Shown piece after piece: positions 18,894-27,025 of a DNA stretch of 64,000 nt. The stretch comes from Rhodobacterales bacterium. Lineage in GTDB: Bacteria > Pseudomonadota > Alphaproteobacteria > Rhizobiales > Stappiaceae. Numbering within the stretch: position 1 is the first letter of the stretch; each line of letters starts with the position of its first letter. A program made the position numbers and the translations under genes. The DNA lies in NCBI GenBank assembly GCA_008107755.1, contig VIRH01000095.1, forward strand, positions 1-64,000, written 5' to 3'. The notes under the pieces are model-generated. The model did no database searches, was not told where the DNA came from, and saw only the letters and a list, made by a program, of their open reading frames with translations.

Positions 18894-20156
18894 ATGGCGC
18901 AGGGTACGCTCACAGCTTCGAAAAAACGGCTCGACAAGGCGGTGCATCGGTCAGGCGCTACGTCAAGCGAGGGGATGCTCGAACGTCTCTTCACGTTTGC
19001 CTTCAAGGGCCTCGTATATCCGCAGATCTGGGAAGACCCCGACGTCGACATGAAGGCGCTGCGCCTGCAGCCGCACAGCCGCATGGTGACGATCGCCTCC
19101 GGCGGCTGCAATGTCATGTCCTACCTGACAGCTGATCCGGCGGAAATCACGGCAGTCGACCTCAATCGTGCACATGTCGCCCTCGGGCGCCTGAAGCTGG
19201 CCGCCGCGGTGCATCTGCCAAATTACGATACGTTCTATCGCTTTTTTGGCGAAGCGGATGAAAAGGCCAATGTCGCCGCCTATGAGCGGTTTTTGAAGGA
19301 CAAGCTCGACAGGGACACCGCCGCCTATTGGGAAGGCCGGGACCTTGCCAACTGGGGGCGCAAGCGCATCACGCTGTTTTCCCGCGATCTCTATCACCAC
19401 GGCCTCCTGGGGTATTTCATCGGTATCGGCCATCTGGTGGCGAAGCTTTACGGTATCGACCCGAAGTACATGCTCAAGACCCGCTCGCTGGAAGAGCAGC
19501 GCAGCTTCTTCGACACGGCCCTGGCGCCGCTCTTCGACAAGAGGCTTGTCCGCTGGGCGACGTCCAAGAAGATGTCGCTCTACGGTCTCGGCATTCCGCC
19601 GGCGCAATATGACGCTCTCGTTTCTGCCGATGCCGACGGCAACATGTCGGCTGTGCTGCGGCAGCGGCTGGAAAAGCTCGCATGCGATTTTTCCATGAAG
19701 GACAATTACTTCGCCTGGCAGGCATTCGGGCGCGGCTATGCGCCGGAAAGCGAAGCATCCACCGGCGAAGCCGGCCCGCTTCCTCCGTATCTGAAGCGTG
19801 CGCATTTCGACGAGATCCGTGCGCGTGCAGGTCGTGTCCGGGTTCTGAACCGGAACTTCACCGAGCATCTCCAGTCTGTCGAAAGCGACAGTCTCGATGC
19901 CTATGTCCTTCTCGACGCGCAGGACTGGATGACCGACCAGCAGCTCAATGCGCTCTGGAGCGAAATGTCACGGACGGCCCGCCCGGGCGCGCGGGTCATC
20001 TTCCGCACCGCTGCCGAACCGTCTCTCCTGCCGGGAAGGGTCGCGGACGAGATTCTGGACCGCTGGACCTATGAAGCGGAGGAAAGCCTTGCCCTCGGTC
20101 GACAGGACCGTTCCTCCATCTACGGCGGCTTCCATCTCTATGTCTTCAGGGGATGA
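18894..20156 (+). CDS. btaA: BtaA: S-adenosylmethionine:diacylglycerol 3-amino-3-carboxypropyltransferase
   Basis: The 420-residue DUF3419/BtaA-family protein transfers the aminocarboxypropyl group of SAM to diacylglycerol, the first step of betaine-lipid (DGTS) synthesis. Recognisable stretches are FKGLVYPQIWEDPDVDM, then TIASGGCNVMSYL with VDLNRAH as the SAM-binding region, and YVLLDAQDWMTD late in the protein. The ATG at 18894 is preceded by GGGAG; an upstream TTG at 18867 is less likely. It is followed directly by btaB. Such lipids replace phospholipids when phosphate is scarce. Confidence 0.9.
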   Translation: MAQGTLTASKKRLDKAVHRSGATSSEGMLERLFTFAFKGLVYPQIWEDPDVDMKALRLQPHSRMVTIASGGCNVMSYLTADPAEITAVDLNRAHVALGRLKLAAAVHLPNYDTFYRFFGEADEKANVAAYERFLKDKLDRDTAAYWEGRDLANWGRKRITLFSRDLYHHGLLGYFIGIGHLVAKLYGIDPKYMLKTRSLEEQRSFFDTALAPLFDKRLVRWATSKKMSLYGLGIPPAQYDALVSADADGNMSAVLRQRLEKLACDFSMKDNYFAWQAFGRGYAPESEASTGEAGPLPPYLKRAHFDEIRARAGRVRVLNRNFTEHLQSVESDSLDAYVLLDAQDWMTDQQLNALWSEMSRTARPGARVIFRTAAEPSLLPGRVADEILDRWTYEAEESLALGRQDRSSIYGGFHLYVFRG

Positions 20157-20178
20157 CTTGCGCAGGGGCGACGCCGCG

Positions 20179-20832
20179 ATGAGCGAGGCCGCCGAAACCG
20201 CGCAGCTCATGGATGCGGTCTACCGTCATCAGCGCCATGTCTACGATCTGACCCGCAAATATTACCTGCTGGGCCGCGATCACCTGATTGAAGAGCTTCA
20301 GCCTCCCCCGGGTGCGACCGTGCTGGAACTTGGCTGCGGCACGGGGCGCAATCTCATTGCCGCCGCCCGGCGCTATCGCGATGCCCGTTTCGTCGGCGTC
20401 GACATTTCGCGCCACATGCTGGAAACGGCAAGAGCAAACATTACAAAGGCTGGTCTCGACCAGCATATAACCCTTGTCGAAGGGGACGCCGCAAACCCTG
20501 AGGTCATCGCAGGTGCGGGCGTCGATGCCTTCGACCGGGTCTTCTACTCCTATACGCTGTCGATGATCCCGGTCTGGCGGGAAGCTCTTGCGGCCGGTCT
20601 GGCCCGGCTGAAGGAAGACGGCCGCCTTCATGTGGTCGATTTCGGCCAGCAGGGCGGTCTGCCGGGCTGGTTTCGAAAACTGCTCTTCGCCTGGCTGCGC
20701 TCCTTCCATGTCACCCCGCGCGCCGACCTGCGAGAGGCGTTGCAGAGCCTGGCCAGGGAGGGCGGAGCGGACCTGAGGTTCCATCCTCTTTACCGCGGCT
20801 ACGCGGATTACGCGGAGTTGACCAGAGCCTGA
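20179..20832 (+). CDS. btaB: BtaB: diacylglycerylhomoserine N-methyltransferase
   Basis: The 217-residue class I SAM methyltransferase has motif I VLELGCGTGRNLIAAA and VGVDISRHMLETAR. It begins 22 bases after btaA, or overlaps its stop if the in-frame ATG at 20140 is used. In characterised btaAB pairs this enzyme methylates the homoserine headgroup three times to give DGTS. The N-terminal VYRHQRHVYDLTRKYYLLGRD is typical of BtaB. The family call depends partly on the btaA neighbour. Confidence 0.87.
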   Translation: MSEAAETAQLMDAVYRHQRHVYDLTRKYYLLGRDHLIEELQPPPGATVLELGCGTGRNLIAAARRYRDARFVGVDISRHMLETARANITKAGLDQHITLVEGDAANPEVIAGAGVDAFDRVFYSYTLSMIPVWREALAAGLARLKEDGRLHVVDFGQQGGLPGWFRKLLFAWLRSFHVTPRADLREALQSLAREGGADLRFHPLYRGYADYAELTRA

Positions 20833-20856
20833 CCGCGATCGGCATGGGCCGCCAAT

Positions 20857-22071
20857 TCAGACCGTGGATCCAAAATGTTGCCGCCAGATCCGGGTGCGCT
20901 CCCGGTCTCGCGCCTCGTAGGCAGCAACGTCGTCGACAAGGTTTTCAGGTCCGCTCCCGGTCCGGTTCTCGCCGATATCCGTCAGCCGCATGGTGTACCA
21001 GGCGGTGATGTCGCCTTCGCCGGGGTTCCTGAACCTCGGAAAGGCTGGGTCAGGGTTCTCCGCATTGCGCCACTGAGCCGGCAGCGAGGGGGCGATGGCC
21101 ATTGCGCGGGCAAGACCAACGGCATCGACTGCGCCGGAGAGAACCGCGTCTTCGGCTTGCGCCAGCGTCTTGAAACCGCCGGTTGCCATGAGGGGGATCT
21201 CTGTCATCTGGCGGGCGCGCTTGGCGAAATCGACGAAGTAAGGCCCGCCTCCGCAGCTGTCGGATGCCGATTTCGCCCCGGGAAAATAGGTGCCTCCGCT
21301 GATGTCGATGAGGTCGATCCCGGTATCATTCATGGCGGCGATTACCTGAAGCGCCTCTTCTTCCTGGAGCCCGCCTTCGAGCTGGTCGGAGGAATTGAGT
21401 TTCACCGTCACCGCGAAACCCTTGCCGACGGCGTTCCGGACGGCATCGATCACCTCCAGAAGCAACCTCATGCGCGCGCCGAGAGAGCCGCCGTAGGCGT
21501 CCTCGCGACTGTTGAACAGCGGCGACAGGAACTGGCTGAGCAGGAACCCGTGGGCGGCGTGGATCTGGACACCGCCGAAGCCTGCCCGCTCCGCCAGTTG
21601 CGCCGTATGGGCGAATTCTCCGGGCAGCGCGCGGATGTCGTCCAGGCTGAGTGCCTCGCAGGTCAGTCCCGGAAGGTTCAGCGCGCTCGGCCCCTTCGGC
21701 GAGCTGGTCGGCGGATAGGCCATGGCTCCGGCGTGACCGAGTTGCAGCCAGAGATGCGTTCCATCCACGCTTCCGCGCTCGGCGAGGTTGGCAAACCTCG
21801 CCATATCGGCCTCGTCGTTCAAGACGAGATTGCCGGGCTTTTCTGCATAGTCCGGGCTGCCCTGAACTTCGCCGACAATGGCAGCGGCTACTCCGCCCTT
21901 CGCCCAGCGTTCATAGAGGTTGACCTGCGCCGCCGTCGGATGGCCTGTTCCGTCGCCGAGGGAATCCGACATTGCAGATTTCACCAGACGGTTCGCGAGA
22001 CTGGAACCGCAGGGCAGTGTCAGCGGGGAGAACAGGAAAGAACGCTTGGTTTCGTCGTGGTCTAGAGGCAA
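20857..22071 (-). CDS. NADH:flavin oxidoreductase, Old Yellow Enzyme family
   Basis: The 404-residue FMN-binding TIM-barrel protein shows the family start LFSPLTLPCGSSLANRLVKSA, the active-site pair region QIHAAHGFLLSQFLSP, NSREDAYGGSL, and the FMN phosphate-binding MATGGFKT near the C-terminus. Members reduce activated C=C bonds with NAD(P)H, and no substrate can be assigned. It is convergent with btaB, 24 bases away. Confidence 0.88.
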   Translation of the reverse strand: MPLDHDETKRSFLFSPLTLPCGSSLANRLVKSAMSDSLGDGTGHPTAAQVNLYERWAKGGVAAAIVGEVQGSPDYAEKPGNLVLNDEADMARFANLAERGSVDGTHLWLQLGHAGAMAYPPTSSPKGPSALNLPGLTCEALSLDDIRALPGEFAHTAQLAERAGFGGVQIHAAHGFLLSQFLSPLFNSREDAYGGSLGARMRLLLEVIDAVRNAVGKGFAVTVKLNSSDQLEGGLQEEEALQVIAAMNDTGIDLIDISGGTYFPGAKSASDSCGGGPYFVDFAKRARQMTEIPLMATGGFKTLAQAEDAVLSGAVDAVGLARAMAIAPSLPAQWRNAENPDPAFPRFRNPGEGDITAWYTMRLTDIGENRTGSGPENLVDDVAAYEARDRERTRIWRQHFGSTV

Positions 22072-22202
22072 TTGGTAGGGTCCGGGTCAAGAGGGAGAGT
22101 GCCCCACAAAACATATTCGGCCACCGGCTTTCAAGGAGCCGGCGGCCGGAATTGCGGGTCGCGACAATTGCCATGGGCGCAGCTGTTGGCGGGGCCGCTC
22201 CT

Positions 22203-23510
22203 CTACTCCGGTTTCAGAGAGCCCGGTTTGAACGCGCTGCCGAAACCGGAGCCATTCTTCGGTGTTTCCTGTGCGGGCTCGCCCGAGGGGCCGAGCGCCC
22301 CCGGCTTGAAAGCGCCTCCGAACGGCGAGTTGCTCTTGGGCGCGTCGCCGCTCGGTTCGGCGTCCGATCCGGGGCTGAGGGTTCCGGGCTTGAAGGCACC
22401 TCCGAAGGGCGAGGGACTTGCCTGCCCAGGCGTCTCGGGCGCAGTTGTCGGCGCGGTCTGCTGCTGGCGCTGTTCCTGCATGCGCTTGCGCTGTTCTTCC
22501 AGTAGCTGTTGCTGAATGGCGCGTTTTTCTTCAAGGATCTGCGCCTCGCAGGCGTTGGAATCATATTGGCTACCCTGCCAGGCCGCAAACCCTGCGGCGC
22601 CGGCCAGAATGGCAAAGACGGTCAGAGGATGGACCAGTGTCTTCAGGACCGGATTGCCATAGATCCGGGACCGTTGTGCCGTGCCGCTGCGGATCGCGGC
22701 CTGCCGACGCGCATAGGCTTCGTGGACAATGGCCCCGATGAGGGTGATGCCGATGATGATCACCGCAAGGGCGGACAGGGACGGGTCGGTGCCGTGCCGC
22801 ACCTTGGACGCGAGCGCGGTCGTGAAGGTATTGCCAGAGAGGATCGTGAAGACCGTGGTGTTGTAGTTCTCGAAGGAGGCGAGGAAGGTGAGAAAAGCCG
22901 CCGAACCGATGGCCGGCCCCAGAAACGGCAGCAGGATCTTGCGAAAGGCCTGTCCCGGTGTGGCGCCCAGATCAAGCGCGGCTTCGGTCAACAGCGGATC
23001 GAACCGCTGAAGACGCGCCAGAAAGACCAGCATGGCGTAGGCGGAGATGAAGGTGACCTGGCCGGCAAGCGTCAGGAACATGCCGTTGTAGAAGAAGGTG
23101 CCGTAGTCCGCCCCGACGCTCCTGCCGAGCGCCCCCCAGAAAACGATGGTCGAGATGCCGAGGACGACGCCGGGGATCAGGATCGGCGTGATCAGCACGG
23201 TATAAAGTGTCGCCCGGAGCTTTGGTCCGAGTTCGGACAGGGCAAGCGCGCCGGCGAGCCCGATCGGCACGGCAATCGCAACAACGCCAATGGCGATCAC
23301 CAGACTGTTGAGCAGCCCCGTCATCAGCCGGTCGTTGCCGAACAGAACCCCGAACCAGTCGGTGGTGAAGCATTCCCACGGCGTGATGCGCGGGAAAGAG
23401 GACGAGTTGAACGCCGTGATCACCATGATGATCAGCGGACCGAACAGGAAGGTGAAGAAGAGCAGGGAGAACCCTATTGCGATGAAGCCGCCGCCGGTGC
23501 CTCGGTTCAT
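22203..23510 (-). CDS. ABC transporter permease (PotC-like) with long C-terminal extension
   Basis: The protein has 435 residues. The first 270 are a normal PotC-type inner-membrane permease, with the coupling EAA-like stretch TEAALDLGATPGQAFRKILLP. The remaining 165 residues are extra: one more membrane segment (about 296-311), a Glu/Gln/Arg-rich coiled coil (about 324-350), and a Pro/Ala/Gly-rich tail carrying three copies of FG(G/S)AFKPG at about 369-376, 397-404 and 423-430. Its start overlaps the stop of the preceding permease gene by 4 bases. The frame is continuous, so this is a true fusion in the sequence as given. Confidence 0.87.
   Translation of the reverse strand: MNRGTGGGFIAIGFSLLFFTFLFGPLIIMVITAFNSSSFPRITPWECFTTDWFGVLFGNDRLMTGLLNSLVIAIGVVAIAVPIGLAGALALSELGPKLRATLYTVLITPILIPGVVLGISTIVFWGALGRSVGADYGTFFYNGMFLTLAGQVTFISAYAMLVFLARLQRFDPLLTEAALDLGATPGQAFRKILLPFLGPAIGSAAFLTFLASFENYNTTVFTILSGNTFTTALASKVRHGTDPSLSALAVIIIGITLIGAIVHEAYARRQAAIRSGTAQRSRIYGNPVLKTLVHPLTVFAILAGAAGFAAWQGSQYDSNACEAQILEEKRAIQQQLLEEQRKRMQEQRQQQTAPTTAPETPGQASPSPFGGAFKPGTLSPGSDAEPSGDAPKSNSPFGGAFKPGALGPSGEPAQETPKNGSGFGSAFKPGSLKPE
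22221..22406 (-). repeat. Three imperfect copies encoding FGxAFKPGxL in the permease tail
   Basis: The copies lie at 22383-22406, 22299-22322 and 22221-22244. They differ in one or two residues and in third bases, so they are protein-level rather than recent DNA repeats. Spacing is 28 then 26 codons. Confidence 0.75.
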
Positions 23511-24430
23511 CGGCCGATCTCCCCGATCGAGACCTTGAAGACCCTCATCAGCATCATCACGAAGGAGATGCAGACGATCAGCAGCAGGACGGCATAGGCC
23601 GACCCACGCTGCCAGTTGGCGCTCTGGTTGAACCACTGGTAGATGAGCTGCGTGAACCAGAGGCTGGAGGGGCCGCCGAGGATCTGCGGGGCGGCAAGGG
23701 CGCCCGCCGTGAGCATGAACACCATGGTCGAGCCGGAGGCAATGCCCGGCTTGGCGACCGGAAGCACCACCCGCCAGTGAACGCGCCACCAGCTTGCCCC
23801 CATGTCGCGCGCAGCCTCGATCTGGTTCCGGTCAAGGGCCTCGACCGCGTTGAAGATCGGGAAGACCATCAAGAGGATATAGGCGTAGGTGAGCCCCGAA
23901 TAGAGCGCGACATCGGCGCGTATGAAATCGATCGGCTGGTCCCACAAGCCGAGCGACATGCCGACGCCGTTGATCAGGCCCGTGGAGCCGAACAGGACGC
24001 GGAAGGCGAAGGCACGCAGGATCTCGTTGACCCAGAAGGGCACGATCAGACCGATCACCATCAGCCGCGCCGCGACCCCGGTTGCGGAATGGGCGAGAAT
24101 GAAGGCGATCGGATAGCACAGCAGAACATCGATGATCGTGACGAAGACCGCCGCCGCCAGAGTTCGCACCAGAATGCCCATGTCCAGGGTGTTGATGGTG
24201 CCGTCGTTGCCCCTGAAGAAATAGACGTAGTTGTCGAGCGTATAGACATCGTTGGGCCCGCCGATCTCGGAGGCCGGCAGGTTATAGCGGAACGAATAGT
24301 CCAGCATGGCGATCTGCGGCAGGACAATCAGGCAGATGACCCAGAAAAGCACGGCGATGCCGATGAAGGCTGCGGTCCCTGTGCCATGCTTGCCGGCGAA
24401 GGTTCTGTAGACAGACTGAAGAGCGCCCAT
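23507..24430 (-). CDS. ABC transporter permease (PotB-like)
   Basis: The 307-residue inner-membrane protein has about six membrane segments and the permease coupling loop RDMGASWWRVHWRVVLPVAKPG. It pairs with the PotC-like permease, whose start codon overlaps this stop. The ATPase gene ends 3 bases upstream. The polyamine/iron/thiamine importer class is clear, but the exact substrate is not. Confidence 0.92.
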   Translation of the reverse strand: MGALQSVYRTFAGKHGTGTAAFIGIAVLFWVICLIVLPQIAMLDYSFRYNLPASEIGGPNDVYTLDNYVYFFRGNDGTINTLDMGILVRTLAAAVFVTIIDVLLCYPIAFILAHSATGVAARLMVIGLIVPFWVNEILRAFAFRVLFGSTGLINGVGMSLGLWDQPIDFIRADVALYSGLTYAYILLMVFPIFNAVEALDRNQIEAARDMGASWWRVHWRVVLPVAKPGIASGSTMVFMLTAGALAAPQILGGPSSLWFTQLIYQWFNQSANWQRGSAYAVLLLIVCISFVMMLMRVFKVSIGEIGR

Positions 24431-24433
24431 GGC

Positions 24434-25522
24434 TTATGCCCCCGCCAGTTCGCCGTGAGGCAGGACCATGGCCTGCTCGGCGGCGAAGCCGAGTGGGACG
24501 GTGCCGCCGGAGGGCGTCTCCTGGCTCTGGCCGCTGTTCACTTTGGAAAGGCGCAGCTGAACGTCGCCGGCTTCCAGGAACATGTGCCGGGCATTGCCTT
24601 CGAATTCTTCCTTGATCCATTGAGCCGTGATGGCATTTTCATGGTTTTCGGCGAGGACAAGCTGCTCGGGACGGATGAACATGTAGCACTCGTCACCGGT
24701 CTTGTAGGTGCGCCCGCCCGCCGCGATGCCTTTCAGCCTGCCGAGCGGCGTCTCGACCTCCACCAGCTTTCCGCTCTGCGTGGCGACCTTGCCGGAAATC
24801 GCATTGCTCTCGCCGACAAAGGAGGCGACGAATGAGGTTTTCGGCCGATTGTAGATCGTCTCCGGGTGATCAACCTGCTCGATGACACCCTTGTTCATGA
24901 CGGCGACCCGGTCCGACATGGTCAAGGCTTCGCCCTGGTCATGGGTGATGTAGATGAAGGTCAGACCGACCCGTTGCTGGATCGCGCGCAGCTCGGTGCG
25001 CATGTGATGCCGCAGTTTCAGATCGAGGGCGGACAGCGGTTCGTCCAGAAGCAGGATGTCCGGTTCCACCGCAAGCGCGCGGGCGATGGCGACGCGCTGG
25101 CGCTGGCCGCCGGAAAGCTCGTGGACCTTCTTGTCGCCGACGCCCGGCAGCGCGATCATGTCCAGAAGCTCGTCCGCCCGCTTGCGCCGGTCCTTGCGGC
25201 CGACGCCGCGCACTTCCAGCGGAAAGGCGATGTTCTCGGCGACCGACATCAGGGGAAACAGCGCCAGGTTCTGGAAGATCAGGGCAGTCGGGCGCTTGTT
25301 CGGGCCGATGCCTTTCATGTCCTGCGTCCCGATCAGGACCCTGCCTTCGGTCGGATCGTTGAAGCCGGAGATACAACGCAGCAACGTCGTCTTTCCGCAG
25401 CCGGACGGCCCCAGGAAGGAAAAGAATTCCCCTCCCTTGATCACCAGATGCGCATTGTCGACCGCTGTATAATTGCCGAAACGGATGGATACGTGATCAA
25501 GGACGATATCTTTGGTGGCCAT
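24434..25522 (-). CDS. ABC transporter ATP-binding protein (PotA-like)
   Basis: The 362-residue ATPase has Walker A GPSGCGKTTLL, signature LSGGQRQRVAIARAL, Walker B ILLLDEPLSALD, the switch His in YITHDQGEA, and a C-terminal TOBE region (about 285-350). It would power the importer made by the two downstream permeases. It lies about 100 bases after the binding-protein gene, separated by a hairpin. Confidence 0.94.
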   Translation of the reverse strand: MATKDIVLDHVSIRFGNYTAVDNAHLVIKGGEFFSFLGPSGCGKTTLLRCISGFNDPTEGRVLIGTQDMKGIGPNKRPTALIFQNLALFPLMSVAENIAFPLEVRGVGRKDRRKRADELLDMIALPGVGDKKVHELSGGQRQRVAIARALAVEPDILLLDEPLSALDLKLRHHMRTELRAIQQRVGLTFIYITHDQGEALTMSDRVAVMNKGVIEQVDHPETIYNRPKTSFVASFVGESNAISGKVATQSGKLVEVETPLGRLKGIAAGGRTYKTGDECYMFIRPEQLVLAENHENAITAQWIKEEFEGNARHMFLEAGDVQLRLSKVNSGQSQETPSGGTVPLGFAAEQAMVLPHGELAGA

Positions 25523-25571
25523 GGCGCTCTCGGGAATGGAGGCAAGGGATAAAACATGCGGAGGCGTTGGC

Positions 25572-25595
25572 CGCCGGGCGCAATGCCGCCCGGCG
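25572..25595 (-). promoter_or_regulatory. Intercistronic hairpin between binding-protein and ATPase genes
   Basis: Nine-base GC-only arms CGCCGGGCG and CGCCCGGCG enclose a 6-base loop. Such hairpins after a binding-protein gene commonly protect the upstream mRNA or weaken read-through, so that the binding protein is made in excess over the membrane parts. No T-run follows. Confidence 0.6.
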
Positions 25596-25621
25596 CACCT
25601 TCGTTCAGTCTGGCCGTGGGA

Positions 25622-26761
25622 TCAGGCAGACAGGAACTTGTTGGTGTATTCGGTCCGCTTTTCCGAGTACCAGGGCGCTTCCGCCGGCCATGCGTTGAGA
25701 TTGTCGAGAGCGTCGCCCGGATAGGCATCGGCGAAGTTCTTCGCATAGACCTCGCCGCCGAATTCGGCCGCGCCGATGACCGGCGAGTTGTAGCCGTGAG
25801 ACTTGATGGCCTCACCCGCCAACTTCGCGTCATAGGCCGTCTCGATGAAGGCATAGATCTCGTCGATGTTCTTGGCTCCGGTCGGCATCGCCAGGCCGTC
25901 GACCCAGGCCATGGCGCCTTCCTTCGGTGCCCGGTACATGACCGGTTCGCCGGCGGTCTTGAGCGCAAGGGGAGGGCCGTCCCAGGTCTGGCCGACGATC
26001 ACGCCTTCGTTCAGGAGGCCGTTCTTCTGGGTGTCGGCATCGTTCCAGATCAGCTTGATGTTCGGCTTCTTGGAAATGGCGACATCGACCAGCTTGGTCC
26101 AGACTTCATCCATCTTTTCCGGCGACTCGTAAGCCGACCAGATCGAGCCCGGCTCCATTTCGCCGCGGGCTTCAAGGCCAAGACCCAGACCCAGCAACAT
26201 CGAGTGGCCGCGGCCCATGGTCTTGCCGGCATTCGCTTCGTCCCAGACATCGTAGTAGCTCGGGAATTCACCATCCGGCGTGAAGGCGTCCGTCCGCCAT
26301 GCGATGCCTTCCGTGCCCCAGATATGCGGCAGCCAGAACACGCCTTCGTCGTTGAAGTTCCAGTGGGTCTCGCCGAGCGCCATCGACGGATTGACCTTGT
26401 CGAGCGGAACCTTGGACATGTCGAAAGGCTGCAGCAGGCCGAGTTCGGCCCAGAGCAGGTTGCGGTTCACCGTCGGCGAAACGAGGTCGAAGCCTTCGCC
26501 GTTGGTGGCCTTCAGCTTGTTGATGATCTCTTCGTTCGAACCGATGCCGGTGAAGTTGATCGTGATGCCGGTCTTGTCGAGAAAACCCTGGACGAAGCTT
26601 TCCGGCAGGTAATCGGACCACATCATGATGTTGATTTCGCCGGAAGAAGCCAGCACGCGGGAGCTTACGACTGCCGGCATTGCCAGGCCTGCGCCCGCTA
26701 CGGCAGTGCCCTTCAGGAAATCACGTCTGGAGCTGCGCCCGAATAATTTTGAATCAACCAT
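25622..26761 (-). CDS. Tat-exported extracellular solute-binding protein (PotD/polyamine type)
   Basis: The protein has 379 residues. The N-terminus has the twin-arginine motif SSRRDFLKG followed by a hydrophobic stretch ending near VLASS, so it should reach the periplasm folded through Tat. The body begins INIMMWSDYLPESFVQGFLDKTG, the usual pattern of spermidine/putrescine-type binding proteins. It is first in the transporter operon and divergent from the MocR regulator gene, which probably controls it. Confidence 0.9.
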   Translation of the reverse strand: MVDSKLFGRSSRRDFLKGTAVAGAGLAMPAVVSSRVLASSGEINIMMWSDYLPESFVQGFLDKTGITINFTGIGSNEEIINKLKATNGEGFDLVSPTVNRNLLWAELGLLQPFDMSKVPLDKVNPSMALGETHWNFNDEGVFWLPHIWGTEGIAWRTDAFTPDGEFPSYYDVWDEANAGKTMGRGHSMLLGLGLGLEARGEMEPGSIWSAYESPEKMDEVWTKLVDVAISKKPNIKLIWNDADTQKNGLLNEGVIVGQTWDGPPLALKTAGEPVMYRAPKEGAMAWVDGLAMPTGAKNIDEIYAFIETAYDAKLAGEAIKSHGYNSPVIGAAEFGGEVYAKNFADAYPGDALDNLNAWPAEAPWYSEKRTEYTNKFLSA

Positions 26762-27025
26762 GAAAGTCCTCGCTGTTGGAAACCAAACTGTTCACCCATC
26801 TGCCGCGTTCAGGCCGCTTTTTATGGTGGGGTCGTTGCCCCGGGACGGTCCTGTTACACGTTCTGGAAAAGACTATTGCGCTGCAAAAACTCTCATTAGA
26901 GCCAGAGGCTGAAATCTATGGGGCCAGGGGCATGAATACATCTTGCGCGAGAGCCCGATTATCGCCCAAGATTTCGGGAGGGCCTTCGATGAGGCCTTGG
27001 CCGATCCTTCCTCGTATCCGCAGAC
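26762..27025. promoter_or_regulatory. Shared divergent promoter region, transporter operon / MocR regulator
   Basis: This 264-base region separates divergent start codons and should hold the operator of the MocR-type regulator. I could not pick out a convincing direct-repeat site by eye. Confidence 0.4.

Noticed and set aside
22221-22406. Regular repeats considered as a CRISPR or tandem-repeat array
   Set aside because: The units are in frame within a permease gene, differ between copies, and spacing is not CRISPR-like.
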